From: Blastopirellula sediminis
GTDB lineage: Bacteria; Planctomycetota; Planctomycetia; Pirellulales; Pirellulaceae
Length of the DNA stretch: 64,000 nucleotides
Direction of reading: 5' to 3'
Assembly: GCF_020966755.1 (NCBI RefSeq)
Contig: NZ_JAJKFT010000010.1
Span: forward strand, 186,001 to 250,000
Shown: positions 45,902 through 56,081 of the stretch, one piece after another
Numbering within the stretch: the first letter of the stretch is position 1
Layout of the letters: each line of letters starts with the position of its first letter
The notes under the pieces: generated by a model
The model's input: the letters and a program-made list of their open reading frames with translations, nothing else
What the model was told of the DNA's origin: nothing
Database searches by the model: none
Program-made: the position numbers and the translations under genes

Positions 45902-47272
45902 CTACGCTTCCAACAAGCCCTTATAGTTTCTCATGACGAGGTGGCTGTCAATCTTTTGCACCAGGTCAAACGCGACGCTCACGGCGATCAAAAGCCCCGT
46001 ACCGCCGTAGAAACTCGCGATCATCGGACTGACGCCCATTCCGGAGGAAATAAGCGTTGGAATAATCGCAATCACGACCAGGAAGCTGGCGCCGACGTAA
46101 GTGATGCGAACCATCACTTTTTCCAAATATTCCGCAGTACGGCGACCCGGACGATAGCCCGGAATAAACGAACCGAAGTTGCGGAGGTTATCGGAGACGT
46201 CTTTCGGATTGAAAGTAATCGCAGTCCAGAAGTAGCAGAAGAAGTAGATCATCACGATGTAGCAGAGGTTGTAGATGAACGACGACCCCTGACCGAAGCT
46301 GCGGGCCAATTCATCGTAAACCGAGTTCCCCGTCCAGCTCGCGAGAGCCTGGAAGATGATCTGCGGGAACATGAGCAAGCTGCTCGCGAAAATGATCGGC
46401 ATGACGCCCGCCTGATTGATGCGGAGCGGCAGGAACTGCTTCGTACCCCCGTAGACCTTGCGGCCGCGGACGTGCTTGGCGCTTTGGGTCGGAATCTTGC
46501 GCTGAGCCTGGGTGATGAAGACCACCCCGGCGACGACCAGCACGAAGAGGACCACCAAGGTGATGATCGTTTCCAGACCGTACTCGCCCGGCGAGAAGTT
46601 GGTCAACTGGAAGGTGGAGTTTTCCAACAGGTCGAGGCCCGCCATCGGCATCTGGGCGACGATACCGGCCATGATCAACAAGCTGATGCCGTTGCCGATG
46701 CCGTACTCGTCGATCTGTTCGCCCAGCCACATCAGGAAGATCGTACCGCTGGTCATGATCATGACCGCGACGAACTGCCAGCCGAGCGTTAATGTTGGAT
46801 TGTCAGCACTTACCCAGAAGGCGGAATTCACGATCGTCTCGCCGTCAGCGCCGGGTAATAACATCATCCGGACGTAGACGAAGCTCTGGATCAAACAGAG
46901 AACGACGGTCGCGTACCGGGTATATTCATTGATCTTCTTGCGGCCGGTCTCCCCTTCCTTCTGCAGGTCCTCGATCGGCTTGTAGACCGTACCGAGCAGC
47001 TGGAAGATAATCGACGCCGAAATGTACGGCATGATCCCCAGACCGAAGATCGTCATCTGTTGCAGGCTGCTAGCGCTGAAGACCGACACCTGTTGCAGGA
47101 ACTGCGAGAAGGTGTCGTTCTGTTCTGCCGATTGACGGGCGATCGCATCGGCGTCGACCATCGGCAGCGTGATCTGCCAGCCGACGCGATAGATGGCTAG
47201 CAGAAACAGGGTGAGCAGAATCCGCTTACGCAGTTCCGGAACGGTGAATATGACGCGGATCTTTTCCCACAT
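45902..47272 (-). CDS. secY: Preprotein translocase subunit SecY
   Basis: 456-aa channel of the Sec translocon with ten membrane helices. Typical segments: LFLLAIYRVGWQITLP, ITIFGLGIMPYISASIIFQL-like region (QQMTIFGLGIMPYISAS), RKIPTQSAKHVRG, LPLRINQAGVMPIIFASS and the C-terminal end. It follows rplO after 120 bases, as in the usual spc operon order. Confidence 0.97.
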   Translation of the reverse strand: MWEKIRVIFTVPELRKRILLTLFLLAIYRVGWQITLPMVDADAIARQSAEQNDTFSQFLQQVSVFSASSLQQMTIFGLGIMPYISASIIFQLLGTVYKPIEDLQKEGETGRKKINEYTRYATVVLCLIQSFVYVRMMLLPGADGETIVNSAFWVSADNPTLTLGWQFVAVMIMTSGTIFLMWLGEQIDEYGIGNGISLLIMAGIVAQMPMAGLDLLENSTFQLTNFSPGEYGLETIITLVVLFVLVVAGVVFITQAQRKIPTQSAKHVRGRKVYGGTKQFLPLRINQAGVMPIIFASSLLMFPQIIFQALASWTGNSVYDELARSFGQGSSFIYNLCYIVMIYFFCYFWTAITFNPKDVSDNLRNFGSFIPGYRPGRRTAEYLEKVMVRITYVGASFLVVIAIIPTLISSGMGVSPMIASFYGGTGLLIAVSVAFDLVQKIDSHLVMRNYKGLLEA

Positions 47273-47392
47273 GGTTCCGTATCCAAATCGACGGAACCAT
47301 GTTCGGCAAAATTCGCTTTCCGCCGTAGTTCCGTGCGAGGCAGTTGCAATGAAAGACAGCAGTATAGATCACCGACTACGGTCGGCGATAGA

Positions 47393-47890
47393 TTACTTCT
47401 TCGCTTCGCGAGCCGCTTTCTTCTTTTCTTCCACAGGCGTTTTGCCCGGGATGATCACGCACGAGCCGCCAGCGGCTTCGATCTTTTGTTTGGCCGATTC
47501 GCTGAAGCGGTGAGCCGAAACGGTCAGCTTCTTCGTCAGGTCGCCGGTTCCCAGCACCTTCAGTTCGTCATAGCGACGCTTGGCCAGCCCCTTAGCACGC
47601 AGAGTGTCCGGGGTGACTTCTTCACCAGCGGCGAACTCACGTTCCAGGTCGGCGACATTGATCGCGACGACGGTCGGAGCGAACTGGTTGAAGAAACCTC
47701 GCTTCGGAACCCGACGAACCAGCGGCATGGTACCGCCCTGGAAGATCGGATTGCGCGAGTAACCGGCACGGCTCTTGGCGCCCTTGTGACCGCGACCCGA
47801 GGTCTTACCGTGGCCCGAACCAGGTCCGCGACCAATACGCTTGCGTTTGCGGTTCTTTTGGACACCGCTGTGAACTTCGTTGAAATCCAT
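47393..47890 (-). CDS. rplO: 50S ribosomal protein L15
   Basis: 165-aa late-assembly large-subunit protein. N-terminal basic, Gly-rich region ([20 protein letters not shown]) and [15 protein letters not shown] are diagnostic. Its ATG overlaps the rpsE stop (TAATG), so rpmD (L30), usually between them, is missing here. A hairpin (47368-47389) follows the stop. Confidence 0.97.
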   Translation of the reverse strand: MDFNEVHSGVQKNRKRKRIGRGPGSGHGKTSGRGHKGAKSRAGYSRNPIFQGGTMPLVRRVPKRGFFNQFAPTVVAINVADLEREFAAGEEVTPDTLRAKGLAKRRYDELKVLGTGDLTKKLTVSAHRFSESAKQKIEAAGGSCVIIPGKTPVEEKKKAAREAKK

Positions 47891-48399
47891 TAGAGGGCGA
47901 CTCCTCGCAGGCGTTGAATGTCATCTCGAGTGCGCAACTGCTTCAGACCTTCGATCGTGGCTTTCACCAGAATGACCGGGTTGGTCGAGCCGAAGCTCTT
48001 CGTCAATACGTCATGGATGCCGACCGCTTCGCAGACGGCGCGGACGGAAGCGCCCGCGATGATCCCGGTACCCGGACGAGCCGGAACCAAGACCACTTTA
48101 CCGGCGCCGTAGCGCCCAACCACTTTGTGCGGAATCGAGCCGTTGACGACGTTGACCGTCGACAGCGAACGTTCGGCTTGCTTAACGGCCTTTTCGACGC
48201 TCGGCGGAACTTCGTTCGCCTTGCCGTAGCCGCAGCCGACTTTGCCTTTGCCGTCGCCGCAGACGACCATGGCGGCGAAGCTGAAGCGGCGACCGCCCTT
48301 AACCACAGCGGCGCAACGCTTGATCTTCACGACCTTTTCCACAAAAGCGCTTTGGCGGGCGTTTTGCTTCTCTCCGCGTTGTCGATTTTCTTTCGCCAC
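47890..48399 (-). CDS. rpsE: 30S ribosomal protein S5
   Basis: 169-aa small-subunit protein affecting accuracy. [20 protein letters not shown], then [17 protein letters not shown] and [18 protein letters not shown] are typical. It overlaps rplO by one base. Confidence 0.97.
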   Translation of the reverse strand: MAKENRQRGEKQNARQSAFVEKVVKIKRCAAVVKGGRRFSFAAMVVCGDGKGKVGCGYGKANEVPPSVEKAVKQAERSLSTVNVVNGSIPHKVVGRYGAGKVVLVPARPGTGIIAGASVRAVCEAVGIHDVLTKSFGSTNPVILVKATIEGLKQLRTRDDIQRLRGVAL

Positions 48400-48458
48400 G
48401 ATTGGCTCCTTTTCGCCCCGACGATGCTGGTCAGGGAGTCGATCAATATTCTTGTGGT

Positions 48459-48824
48459 TTAGAACTGCAGGCCAGCTTCACGCGCGGCGTCGGCCAGCGC
48501 GGCCAAGCGGCCGATGTATCGATAATGTCCGCGATCAAAGCAGACCTGGGTGATGCCCGCAGCGGCCGCTTTGCCGGCGATCGCCTTGCCGACCGAAGCG
48601 GCGGCGTCGCAGTTGCCGCCGGCGACGTCGCTACGCAGATCCTTGTCGCGGGTCGAGGCCGAAGCCAGGGTCACGCCCCGTTCGTCGTCGATCAGCTGGC
48701 AATAGATGTTCGCGTTGGCGCGGAACACCGTCAGACGGGGACGCTCAGCCGTACCACGAACCTTTTTGCGGTTATGGCGGCGACGACGAAGACGTTGCTT
48801 GTTGATAAACTTTTCGTGATTCAC
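48459..48824 (-). CDS. rplR: 50S ribosomal protein L18
   Basis: 121-aa 5S rRNA-binding protein. Basic start ([16 protein letters not shown]), then [20 protein letters not shown] and the C-terminal [20 protein letters not shown]. Between rplF and rpsE as in the standard spc order. Confidence 0.97.
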   Translation of the reverse strand: MNHEKFINKQRLRRRRHNRKKVRGTAERPRLTVFRANANIYCQLIDDERGVTLASASTRDKDLRSDVAGGNCDAAASVGKAIAGKAAAAGITQVCFDRGHYRYIGRLAALADAAREAGLQF

Positions 48825-48887
48825 GTTACGCTACTCTCCTCGCTGGGCTCCGCTTCAGCAGCGGCCATACGATCATAAACGCGTTAA

Positions 48888-49433
48888 TTACTTGGATGCG
48901 GCCTTACCAGGCTTCAACTTGATCTGTTCGCCTTGGTAGCGAACGCCCTTGCCCTTATACGGCTCCGGCTTACGTGCCGAGCGGCATTCGGCGGCGAACT
49001 GACCAACGCGCTGCTTGTCGATCCCCTTGATCACCACGTGGGTTTGATCCGGGCAGCTGACGGCAAGGTCCGACGGAATCTTCTTGTGGATTTCGTTGGC
49101 ATAGCCGACGCGCATTTGGAGGACGTCGCCCGCGATCGCCGCGAGGTAACCGACCCCGACGATTTCGAGACGCTTCTCGTAACCTTTCGAGACCCCTTCC
49201 AGCATGTTGGAAACCAGGGCGCGGGTGAGGCCGTGGAAGGCCTTGGCGTCGCGCGAATCGCCTTCAGCGGCGACGACAACTTCGTTGGCGTCGGAGTTGA
49301 CGGTAACGGACACTTCGGGGCGATGCTCATAGGAGAGCTTGCCCAAAGGACCTTCAACGTTGATTACGCGGTCAGCAACCGAGACGGTTACTTTCTCCGG
49401 AATCGCAACGGGTTTTTTGCCGAGTCGTGACAT
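48888..49433 (-). CDS. rplF: 50S ribosomal protein L6
   Basis: 181-aa large-subunit protein near the factor-binding site. MSRLGKKPVAIPEKVTVSV, GLTRALVSNMLEGVSKGYEK and the C-terminal PEPYKGKGVRYQGE are family-typical. Confidence 0.97.
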   Translation of the reverse strand: MSRLGKKPVAIPEKVTVSVADRVINVEGPLGKLSYEHRPEVSVTVNSDANEVVVAAEGDSRDAKAFHGLTRALVSNMLEGVSKGYEKRLEIVGVGYLAAIAGDVLQMRVGYANEIHKKIPSDLAVSCPDQTHVVIKGIDKQRVGQFAAECRSARKPEPYKGKGVRYQGEQIKLKPGKAASK

Positions 49434-49522
49434 CGGAAGGATAATCCTGTTTCGTCAGTGGGCTCCCCAACACTACGTGGGAGCCCGATCTGTTTTGGAG
49501 CGTGTACCGGGTAGCGAATCGC

Positions 49523-49918
49523 TTACCAAACTTCACACAATACTTCGCCGCCGACGTTCTTTTGTCGGGCTTCGCGATCGCTAATAACGCCTTGGCTCGT
49601 GCTGATCACGCTGATGCCCAGGCCGTCCAGAACGGGAGCCAGGTCTCGGCCCTTGCTGTAAATACGGCGTCCCGGCTTGCTAACGCGACGGATCGATTGG
49701 ATCACGCGTTCGCCGTTCGGGCCGTACTTCAACTCAAGCCGGATTTGGTTGGCCGGTTCGGCCTCAATCACTTCCCAGTCCCAGATGTAGCCTTCGCGCT
49801 TCAGCACGTCGGCGACGCCTTGTTTGACTTTGGAAGCGGGCATCTCGACATGCGGATGTTCCACGCGAACCGCGTTGCGGATGCGAGTTAGCATATCGGC
49901 GATCGGGTCAGTCATCAT
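49523..49918 (-). CDS. rpsH: 30S ribosomal protein S8
   Basis: 131-aa 16S rRNA-binding protein and usual spc-operon regulator. Starts MMTDPIADMLTRIRNA; the second ATG (49915) gives the exact family start, but the upstream AAGGGG sits better for the first. The C-terminal GISVISTSQGVISDREARQ is diagnostic. Confidence 0.97.
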   Translation of the reverse strand: MMTDPIADMLTRIRNAVRVEHPHVEMPASKVKQGVADVLKREGYIWDWEVIEAEPANQIRLELKYGPNGERVIQSIRRVSKPGRRIYSKGRDLAPVLDGLGISVISTSQGVISDREARQKNVGGEVLCEVW

Positions 49919-49934
49919 CGTCTACGGTTCCCCT

Positions 49935-50120
49935 TTACCAGCTCGCCTTGCGGAGTCCAGGAATCAAGCCGCGGTCGGCCAACTTGCGAATGCAAATACG
50001 GCAGACCCCAAACTTGCGATAGACGGCGCGCGGCCGGCCGCACAGATTGCAACGCCGTTCGCTGCGCGAGGAGAACTTCGGCTCCCGCTTCGCTTTCGCG
50101 ATTTTGGATTTGCTCGCCAC
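49935..50120 (-). CDS. rpsN: 30S ribosomal protein S14, zinc-binding type
   Basis: 61-aa short S14 (type Z). The four zinc-binding cysteines appear as CNLC and CRIC, and the C-terminus reads [17 protein letters not shown]. Between rplE and rpsH. Confidence 0.96.
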   Translation of the reverse strand: MASKSKIAKAKREPKFSSRSERRCNLCGRPRAVYRKFGVCRICIRKLADRGLIPGLRKASW

Positions 50121-50168
50121 GGTACTATACCTGTGTGGATAAAAAGTATCTTGTTCGTTTCGAGAGCG

Positions 50169-50759
50169 TTACCGACGGACGGGCGCCTTCGACTTCTTCT
50201 TGACTTTACGCTTCGCGTCTTTCGAGAACGGAAGCCCCAGGAGCGTGAGCAGCTCCAGCGACTCGGCATCGTTCTTCGTCGAGCAGACGAAGGTGATGTC
50301 CATTCCCTGAGGACGCATGTACTTGTCCGGGTTCAATTCCGGGAACACCAGCTGTTCGCTGATGCCAAACGTGTAGTTGCCGTTGCCGTCAAAGCACTTC
50401 GGGCTGATGCCGCGGAAGTCGCGAACCTGCGGAAGCGCCAGGGAAACCAGGCGATCCAGGAATTCGTACATCCGCTGGCGACGCAAGGTCACCTTGCAAC
50501 CGATCGGCATCCCTTCGCGGAGGCGAAAGTTCGCGATGCTTTTTCGAGCGCGGCAAACCAGCGGCTTTTGGCCGGTGAATTCGGCCATCGCCGAAACCGC
50601 CTCATCGACGTGCTTCTTTTCCGAGACGGCAGTACCGACGCCCATGTTGACGACGATCTTCTGCAGTCGCGGCAGCGACAGTCGATTGGTACGACCCAGC
50701 TTCTCGGCCAAGGCCGGCAGCACTTCGTTTTCGTACTTTTCTTGTAAACGGGGTTTCAT
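50169..50759 (-). CDS. rplE: 50S ribosomal protein L5
   Basis: 196-aa 5S rRNA-binding protein. LQKIVVNMGVGTAVSEKK, KSIANFRLREGMPIGCKVTL and DFRGISPKCFDGNGNYTFG are diagnostic. A slightly long, Lys-rich C-terminal tail. Confidence 0.97.
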   Translation of the reverse strand: MKPRLQEKYENEVLPALAEKLGRTNRLSLPRLQKIVVNMGVGTAVSEKKHVDEAVSAMAEFTGQKPLVCRARKSIANFRLREGMPIGCKVTLRRQRMYEFLDRLVSLALPQVRDFRGISPKCFDGNGNYTFGISEQLVFPELNPDKYMRPQGMDITFVCSTKNDAESLELLTLLGLPFSKDAKRKVKKKSKAPVRR

Positions 50760-50851
50760 CGTTTACTCTTTCCCTCCGCGGTTGCGGAGGCACATGTATC
50801 AGTGATGAAATTAACGATTTGGTTGGCAGCCTGAGCGACGAGTCGCTGAGA

Positions 50852-51217
50852 CTACTTGCTCTTGCGGGCCGGAGCGATTTCGCCCTGGTCGGCGTTGCAC
50901 TTCTTGCAAACGCGAACCTTCACGCCGCTATCGAGCAGTTTGGAGCCCAAACGGGTACGCTTGCCGCAAGCGCTGCAGACGTACATGACGTTCGACATCT
51001 GGATCGGAGCTTCGCGAAGCAAACGTCCGCCTTGCGGGTTACGCTGCGACGGCTTCACGTGCTTGTACATCTTGTTGACCCCTTCGACGACCACTTTGCC
51101 GGCCGAGGGAAGGACCTTCAAAACGCGACCTTGAACCACTTTGTCAGCGCCTTTGGCGGGGCGAGAGCGGTATTCGCCGGCGATGATCTCAACGCGATCA
51201 TTCACTTTAATAAGCAT
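50852..51217 (-). CDS. rplX: 50S ribosomal protein L24
   Basis: 121-aa assembly-initiator protein with a KOW motif (IKVNDRVEIIAGEYRSR). A C4 zinc-ribbon-like module (CSAC...CKKC) is seen near the C-terminus, as in many L24 proteins. Its ATG overlaps the rplN stop by one base. Confidence 0.96.
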   Translation of the reverse strand: MLIKVNDRVEIIAGEYRSRPAKGADKVVQGRVLKVLPSAGKVVVEGVNKMYKHVKPSQRNPQGGRLLREAPIQMSNVMYVCSACGKRTRLGSKLLDSGVKVRVCKKCNADQGEIAPARKSK

Positions 51218-51585
51218 TACAGCACCTCGTTGGCCAGGCTGACGATACGCATGAACTTCTTATCTCGCAATTCGCGAGCGACAGCGCCGAAGATACGGGT
51301 GCCGCGGGGGTTGCCGTCCTTGTCGACGATCACCACAGCGTTGCTGTCAAAACGGATGTAGCTGCCGTCAGCGCGACGCGTCGGCTTCTTGACGCGAACG
51401 ATCACGGCACGCACGACCGCCTTCTTCTTAACGTCGGCGCCGGCAATCACTTCTTTGACCGAGCAAATGATGACGTCGCCCAGCCCGGCCGTTCGCTTAC
51501 GCGTACCGCCCAGAACCTTGATGCACATCACTTCCTTGGCGCCAGTGTTGTCAGCGACAGAAAGTCTGGTTTCTTGTTGGATCAT
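51217..51585 (-). CDS. rplN: 50S ribosomal protein L14
   Basis: 122-aa protein at the subunit interface. Starts [19 protein letters not shown]; ends [11 protein letters not shown]-like ([16 protein letters not shown]), as the family does. Confidence 0.98.
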   Translation of the reverse strand: MIQQETRLSVADNTGAKEVMCIKVLGGTRKRTAGLGDVIICSVKEVIAGADVKKKAVVRAVIVRVKKPTRRADGSYIRFDSNAVVIVDKDGNPRGTRIFGAVARELRDKKFMRIVSLANEVL

Positions 51586-51629
51586 GACTGTTTCGTCCTA
51601 CTACCCGCTATATCCGCGGGAGACTTGCC

Positions 51630-51941
51630 TTACGATTCGGTCGCCAAGTTTTCGGCAGCGTGTTCGCGAGCGGCCTTCAAGGCGGCGACGTCGACATCGC
51701 GGCTCTTTTCAATGATACGAACGAGCGCCCAACGCTTCGTCTTCGACAGCGGTCGGCTCTCGATAATCTCGACCATGTCGCCCAGTCCCGACTCGTTGTT
51801 CTCGTCGTGGACGTGGCAGACCATGCGGCGGGAGTAGTACTTACCGTACAGCGGGTGACGCAAACGACGAGTGATCTCGACGCGACGCGTCTTATCCATC
51901 TTGTCGCTGGTCACTTTCCCGACCAAAACTTTCTTGGGCAT
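51630..51941 (-). CDS. rpsQ: 30S ribosomal protein S17
   Basis: 103-aa 16S rRNA-binding protein. [37 protein letters not shown] are diagnostic. A ~20-residue Ala-rich C-terminal extension is longer than in E. coli. Confidence 0.96.
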   Translation of the reverse strand: MPKKVLVGKVTSDKMDKTRRVEITRRLRHPLYGKYYSRRMVCHVHDENNESGLGDMVEIIESRPLSKTKRWALVRIIEKSRDVDVAALKAAREHAAENLATES

Positions 51942-51980
51942 CGTATCTATTCCGAAGCTGAGTGGTTGACGAACCGAGAG

Positions 51981-52187
51981 TTAGCTCGCTGACGCAGCGG
52001 CACGCACTCGTTCGTTTTGAATCGTTTTAATGCGGGCGATCAGGCGGCGACGACGACGGAGCTCGGTCGGAGCGTCGAGTCGTTCGGTCTGAGCCTGCAT
52101 CTTCAAGCGGAAGATCGACTCGGCCGCGTCCTTCAAGGTCGCGACCAGTTGGTCATCGCTCATTTCCCGCAGTTCGTTCGCGTTCAT
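51981..52187 (-). CDS. rpmC: 50S ribosomal protein L29
   Basis: 68-aa two-helix protein at the tunnel exit. ANELREMSDDQLVATLKDA and RRRLIARIKTIQNER are typical. Between rplP and rpsQ. Confidence 0.95.
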   Translation of the reverse strand: MNANELREMSDDQLVATLKDAAESIFRLKMQAQTERLDAPTELRRRRRLIARIKTIQNERVRAAASAS

Positions 52188-52218
52188 CGTTAAATCTCTG
52201 ACGTTAGCTGGAGCTTAA

Positions 52219-52656
52219 TTACGCCTCGGCGGCGGTCAGCAGGTCAGGACGCTTCCGAACGAAGCGGCAACGGACCGGCATCTTGTGAGCCACGCGAGCC
52301 AGGCAAATACGAGCCTGCTCTTCAGTCACGCCCGACAATTCGTAAAGAATCGTGCCGGGCTTCACGACGGCAGCCCAGTAATCGACTTCGCCCTTCCCCT
52401 TACCCATACGGGTTTCGAGCGGACGAGACGTTACCGACTTCTGCGGAAAAATCCGAATAAACAAGCGACCGATACCACGGACATACTGTTGAGCGGCAAT
52501 ACGACCGGCTTCGATCGTAGCTGCCTTGATGTATCCCGCTTGAGTCGTCTGAAGGCCGTAATCGCCGAGCACCACGGTATTACCGCGGGTGGCATTACCT
52601 CTTATACGTCTTCTTTGACTTTTTCGGTGCTTGACCCTCCGCGGCATTCGCGACAT
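52219..52656 (-). CDS. rplP: 50S ribosomal protein L16
   Basis: 145-aa protein near the A-site tRNA. MPRRVKHRKSQRRRIRGNA and GRIAAQQYVRGIGRLFIRIF are diagnostic. The start at 52656 is chosen because AAGGGG lies 9 bases before it; ATGs at 52665 and 52647 are also possible. Any of them lies inside the 3' end of rpsC, a ~60-base overlap. Confidence 0.93.
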   Translation of the reverse strand: MSRMPRRVKHRKSQRRRIRGNATRGNTVVLGDYGLQTTQAGYIKAATIEAGRIAAQQYVRGIGRLFIRIFPQKSVTSRPLETRMGKGKGEVDYWAAVVKPGTILYELSGVTEEQARICLARVAHKMPVRCRFVRKRPDLLTAAEA

Positions 52657-53317
52657 CGGAATCATCCCCTTCGTAAAAACCGTTGTTTATCCAAACCTGG
52701 ACCCCGATGTGTCCCTGCGCTGTTTTCGCTTCGGTGAAGCCGTAGTCGATCTTCGCACGGAGCGTCGACAACGGAATCGAGCCTTCGATCGCCTTTTCGC
52801 GACGGGCCATTTCGGCGCCGCCCAAGCGACCGGCCAATTGCACCTTAATGCCCTTGGCGCCGGCTTCCATCGTCGATTCCAACGCACGTTTCATCGTGCG
52901 GCGGAAGCTCGAACGCTTCGCCAATTGATCGGCGATATCTTCCGCAACCAGCTGAGCACGCAGCTCGGGGCGGCCGATTTCTTCGATCTTCATGTTGATG
53001 CGGCGGCCGACGAGGTTCTGCAGCTCTTCCTGCAGTCTCTCGACTTCTTGACCCTTCTGACCAATGATCAGACCCGGTCGAGCCACAAACAACGTTACTT
53101 TCACTTCGTCGCGAGTACGGTCGATTTCGATGCGATCGATACCGGCGTTGCGATACTTCTGACGAATTTTTTCATCCGGATGATCGCCGATGAACTTGCG
53201 AATCTTCTGATCTTCGAGCAGAAGTTCCGCATAGTCCTTCTTGGACGCGAACCAGCGGCTTTTCCAGCCCTGCATCACGCCAGTACGGTAAGCGATCGGA
53301 TTAACTTTTTGACCCAT
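52595..53317 (-). CDS. rpsC: 30S ribosomal protein S3
   Basis: 240-aa protein lining the mRNA entry channel. Starts MGQKVNPIAYRTG; the KH domain has RPGLIIGQKGQEVERLQEEL. The C-terminal tail is Lys-rich. It overlaps rplP. Confidence 0.97.
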   Translation of the reverse strand: MGQKVNPIAYRTGVMQGWKSRWFASKKDYAELLLEDQKIRKFIGDHPDEKIRQKYRNAGIDRIEIDRTRDEVKVTLFVARPGLIIGQKGQEVERLQEELQNLVGRRINMKIEEIGRPELRAQLVAEDIADQLAKRSSFRRTMKRALESTMEAGAKGIKVQLAGRLGGAEMARREKAIEGSIPLSTLRAKIDYGFTEAKTAQGHIGVQVWINNGFYEGDDSDVANAAEGQAPKKSKKTYKR

Positions 53318-53355
53318 GCGTCAATGTCCTGGTCGAAACCCAAACGGCAAGCCGC

Positions 53356-53709
53356 TTAGACCTCGATCTCCTCCAAGGTGACGTGAATATGACAGGTACG
53401 CTTCAGAATCGGGTAAGCGGTGCCGCGAGCCCGGGGGCGGAAGCGTTTAATAATCGGTCCGCCGTCGACGCGAGTTTCCGCGACGACGAGGTTGTCTTGC
53501 TTCAGCGACTGCCCGCGATTCTGGCTGACGTCCTGAGCGTTACCCAGGGCGCTTTGAATCACCTTCTCCAGCATTCGAGCGCCGCGGTGCGGCTGGTAAC
53601 GCAGGATGTCGAGCGCCTCATCGGCAAACTTGCCCCGCACCAGGTCCGCCAACGGACGCACCTTGCGGGCGCTGATGCGAGCCAGCCGGTGGGATGCTTT
53701 AAATGCCAT
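53356..53709 (-). CDS. rplV: 50S ribosomal protein L22
   Basis: 117-aa tunnel-wall protein. RLARISARKVRPLADLVRGK and the C-terminal PRARGTAYPILKRTCHIHV are diagnostic. Confidence 0.97.
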   Translation of the reverse strand: MAFKASHRLARISARKVRPLADLVRGKFADEALDILRYQPHRGARMLEKVIQSALGNAQDVSQNRGQSLKQDNLVVAETRVDGGPIIKRFRPRARGTAYPILKRTCHIHVTLEEIEV

Positions 53710-53761
53710 GACGATTCTCCGAAAAAACTTCGCTGTGGCGAAGCTTGCACAGGGCTACGTG

Positions 53762-54034
53762 TTATTTCTTCTTCTTGTCGGCGCCGTGACCACGGAAGGT
53801 GCGGGTCGGGCTGAATTCGCCCAACTTGTGACCGACCATATCTTCGGTCACGTACACCTTCAGGTGCGCTTTGCCGTTGTGAACCATGAACGTGTGCCCA
53901 ATGAATTCCGGCACGATCGTGCAGGCGCGGGCCCAAGTTTTGATGGGGTCTTTGCGGCCGGACTCTTCCATCTTCTGCACTTTGTAGTACAGCTTCGGTT
54001 CGACGTACGGGCCTTTTTTCTGGGATCGACTCAT
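53762..54034 (-). CDS. rpsS: 30S ribosomal protein S19
   Basis: 90-aa head protein contacting t[21 protein letters not shown], then [20 protein letters not shown] and [15 protein letters not shown] are family-typical. Confidence 0.97.
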   Translation of the reverse strand: MSRSQKKGPYVEPKLYYKVQKMEESGRKDPIKTWARACTIVPEFIGHTFMVHNGKAHLKVYVTEDMVGHKLGEFSPTRTFRGHGADKKKK

Positions 54035-54085
54035 TTGTTGGTCTCGTTAGGCGATATCTGCTTTCGCAATCTGCACAGCGGCTTG

Positions 54086-54946
54086 TTACTTGATTAGTTT
54101 CAAGACGCCATACCGACGAGAACGACGGCGACGAATGATCGCCTTGTTCGAAGCCTTCTTCTTGTGACGCGTGGCGCCACCCTTGGTCGGCTTGCCTTGC
54201 GGCGTAACCGGGTGACGACCGCCCTTGGTACGACCTTCACCACCACCGTGCGGGTGATCGATCGGGTTCATCGCGGTACCGCGGACGTGCGGGCGACGAC
54301 CCAACCAACGCTTACGACCAGCCTTACCCAGCTGCACCTTTTCGTGCTCGGGATTGCTGACCTTACCGATGGTGGCTCGGCAAGTCGCCGGGACACGGCG
54401 AATTTCGCCGCTCGGCAAAGCGAGCTGGGCCCAGTCGGCTTCGTACGCCATCAACGTGGCGCTGGAACCGGCGCTTCGGCACATGGCGCCGCCGCTACCC
54501 GGGGCCAACTCAATGTTGTGAACGGTGGTGCCGGCCGGAATCTTGTTCAGCGGCAAGCAGTTGCCGACGGACGGAGGCGCTTCCGGACCGCTCATGACCG
54601 TTTGGCCTGCAACCAGACCATCGGGAGCGAGGATGTAGCGCTTTTCGCCGTCGATGTAGTGCAACAAGGCGATGCGAGCCGAGCGGTTCGGATCGTATTG
54701 CACCGAGTCAACCTTCGCGGCGACGCCGTCCTTGGAACGACGGAAGTCGATCACGCGGTAACGACGCTTATGACCGCCGCCGCGGTGACGAGCGGTGATT
54801 TTACCTTGGTTATTGCGACCGCCGGTCTTCGTCATCTTGCGAAGCAGGCTCTTTTCCGGCGAAGCGCCCTTCGTCAATTCGGCGAAGTCGCTAACGGTCG
54901 CGTTGCGGCGCCCAGCGGAGGTCGGCTTGTATTTGCGAATTCCCAT
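54086..54946 (-). CDS. rplB: 50S ribosomal protein L2
   Basis: 286-aa protein near the peptidyl-transferase centre. [40 protein letters not shown] and [13 protein letters not shown] (with the conserved His) are diagnostic. Confidence 0.98.
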   Translation of the reverse strand: MGIRKYKPTSAGRRNATVSDFAELTKGASPEKSLLRKMTKTGGRNNQGKITARHRGGGHKRRYRVIDFRRSKDGVAAKVDSVQYDPNRSARIALLHYIDGEKRYILAPDGLVAGQTVMSGPEAPPSVGNCLPLNKIPAGTTVHNIELAPGSGGAMCRSAGSSATLMAYEADWAQLALPSGEIRRVPATCRATIGKVSNPEHEKVQLGKAGRKRWLGRRPHVRGTAMNPIDHPHGGGEGRTKGGRHPVTPQGKPTKGGATRHKKKASNKAIIRRRRSRRYGVLKLIK

Positions 54947-55009
54947 TGTCTTTTATCTCGTAGGCTGAACAGGCGCCGTGACGCCATGTCGCTCGTGATT
55001 GAACCAGGT

Positions 55010-55321
55010 TTAGAAGAAGTCGATGCGGTGTTCGGGATCGAGGGTCACCAAAGCCTTCTTCCAGGCCTTCGTCATGCCGGTACGGAAACGGTACCGACGA
55101 GTTTTTCCTTTTCGCGTTTGCGTGTTGACCTTCGCGACCTTCACTTCAAACAGCGTCTCAACGGCGCGTTTGACGTCTTCTTTGGTCGCCTGCGGGCTCA
55201 CTTCAAAAGCGTATTGATTGTTTTCCGTCGAACGCTCAACCCCTTTTTCGGTGACGAGCGGACGAACGAGGACCTGATGCGGGTCCAGCGTCAGTTTCGA
55301 GTTGTTCGTGGTAATAGCCAT
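55010..55321 (-). CDS. rplW: 50S ribosomal protein L23
   Basis: 103-aa protein at the tunnel exit that binds trigger factor and SRP. LVRPLVTEKGVERSTENN and FEVSPQATKEDVKRAVETLF are typical. Between rplD and rplB. Confidence 0.96.
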   Translation of the reverse strand: MAITTNNSKLTLDPHQVLVRPLVTEKGVERSTENNQYAFEVSPQATKEDVKRAVETLFEVKVAKVNTQTRKGKTRRYRFRTGMTKAWKKALVTLDPEHRIDFF

Positions 55322-55368
55322 GGCGGCCTCTACGTGATAACGAAGCTGATTCGTTGCGTGTTATTTCG

Positions 55369-56013
55369 TTACGCCTTGGCGGTTTTCGCCTGGGCCTTTT
55401 CTTTGATCGCGTCCAAAGCCGACTTGGTGACGACCAAACGCTTCGGCGACAGGATCTTCAGGGCGTTCAGTTCCGAAACCGGGCTGACCGTGACCTTGTC
55501 GATGTTGCGGGCGCTCTTGTAGACCTTTTCGTCCAGAGCGGCGATCGTGATCAACGTCGAACCGCCGTAGACCTTCAAGGCCTTCAGCGTGTCGGCGACC
55601 TGCTTCGTCTTGACTTCCGACAAGGCGAGGTCATTCAGGACGACGACGCTGCCGCTTTGAATCTTCGAAGCGAAAGCCATACGAGTGGCCATCTGCAACG
55701 CCTTGCGATTCAAACGGTACGAGTAATCGCGGGGACGCTTGGCGTGGATGTGACCGCCGCCGCGACGAACGCCGCTACGCTTGTGACCGGCACGAGCGTT
55801 ACCAGTACCCTTTTGGCGATACATCTTCTTCGTCGAACCGGCGACTTCACCGCGGGTCTTCGAGCGGTGCGTGCCTTGACGCAGGTTCGCCTGGTACATA
55901 ACGACCGCGTCGTGCAGCAACTGCTTGCTGATGCGCGGGGCAATGTCGGTCGACTCAATGTCGTACTTACCGACTTCTTTGCCAGTGGTATCAAAAATGG
56001 GCAAACTTGGCAT
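55369..56013 (-). CDS. rplD: 50S ribosomal protein L4
   Basis: 214-aa tunnel protein, in many bacteria the autoregulator of the S10 operon. RQGTHRSKTRGEVAGSTKK and RQKGTGNARAGHKRSGVRRG are diagnostic. Confidence 0.97.
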   Translation of the reverse strand: MPSLPIFDTTGKEVGKYDIESTDIAPRISKQLLHDAVVMYQANLRQGTHRSKTRGEVAGSTKKMYRQKGTGNARAGHKRSGVRRGGGHIHAKRPRDYSYRLNRKALQMATRMAFASKIQSGSVVVLNDLALSEVKTKQVADTLKALKVYGGSTLITIAALDEKVYKSARNIDKVTVSPVSELNALKILSPKRLVVTKSALDAIKEKAQAKTAKA

Positions 56014-56081
56014 GACTCGTGACTCTTTCGGGTTTCACTGAATCCCTGCATTCAGGCGAACCTGGCCGCGGGATCGGAAAC

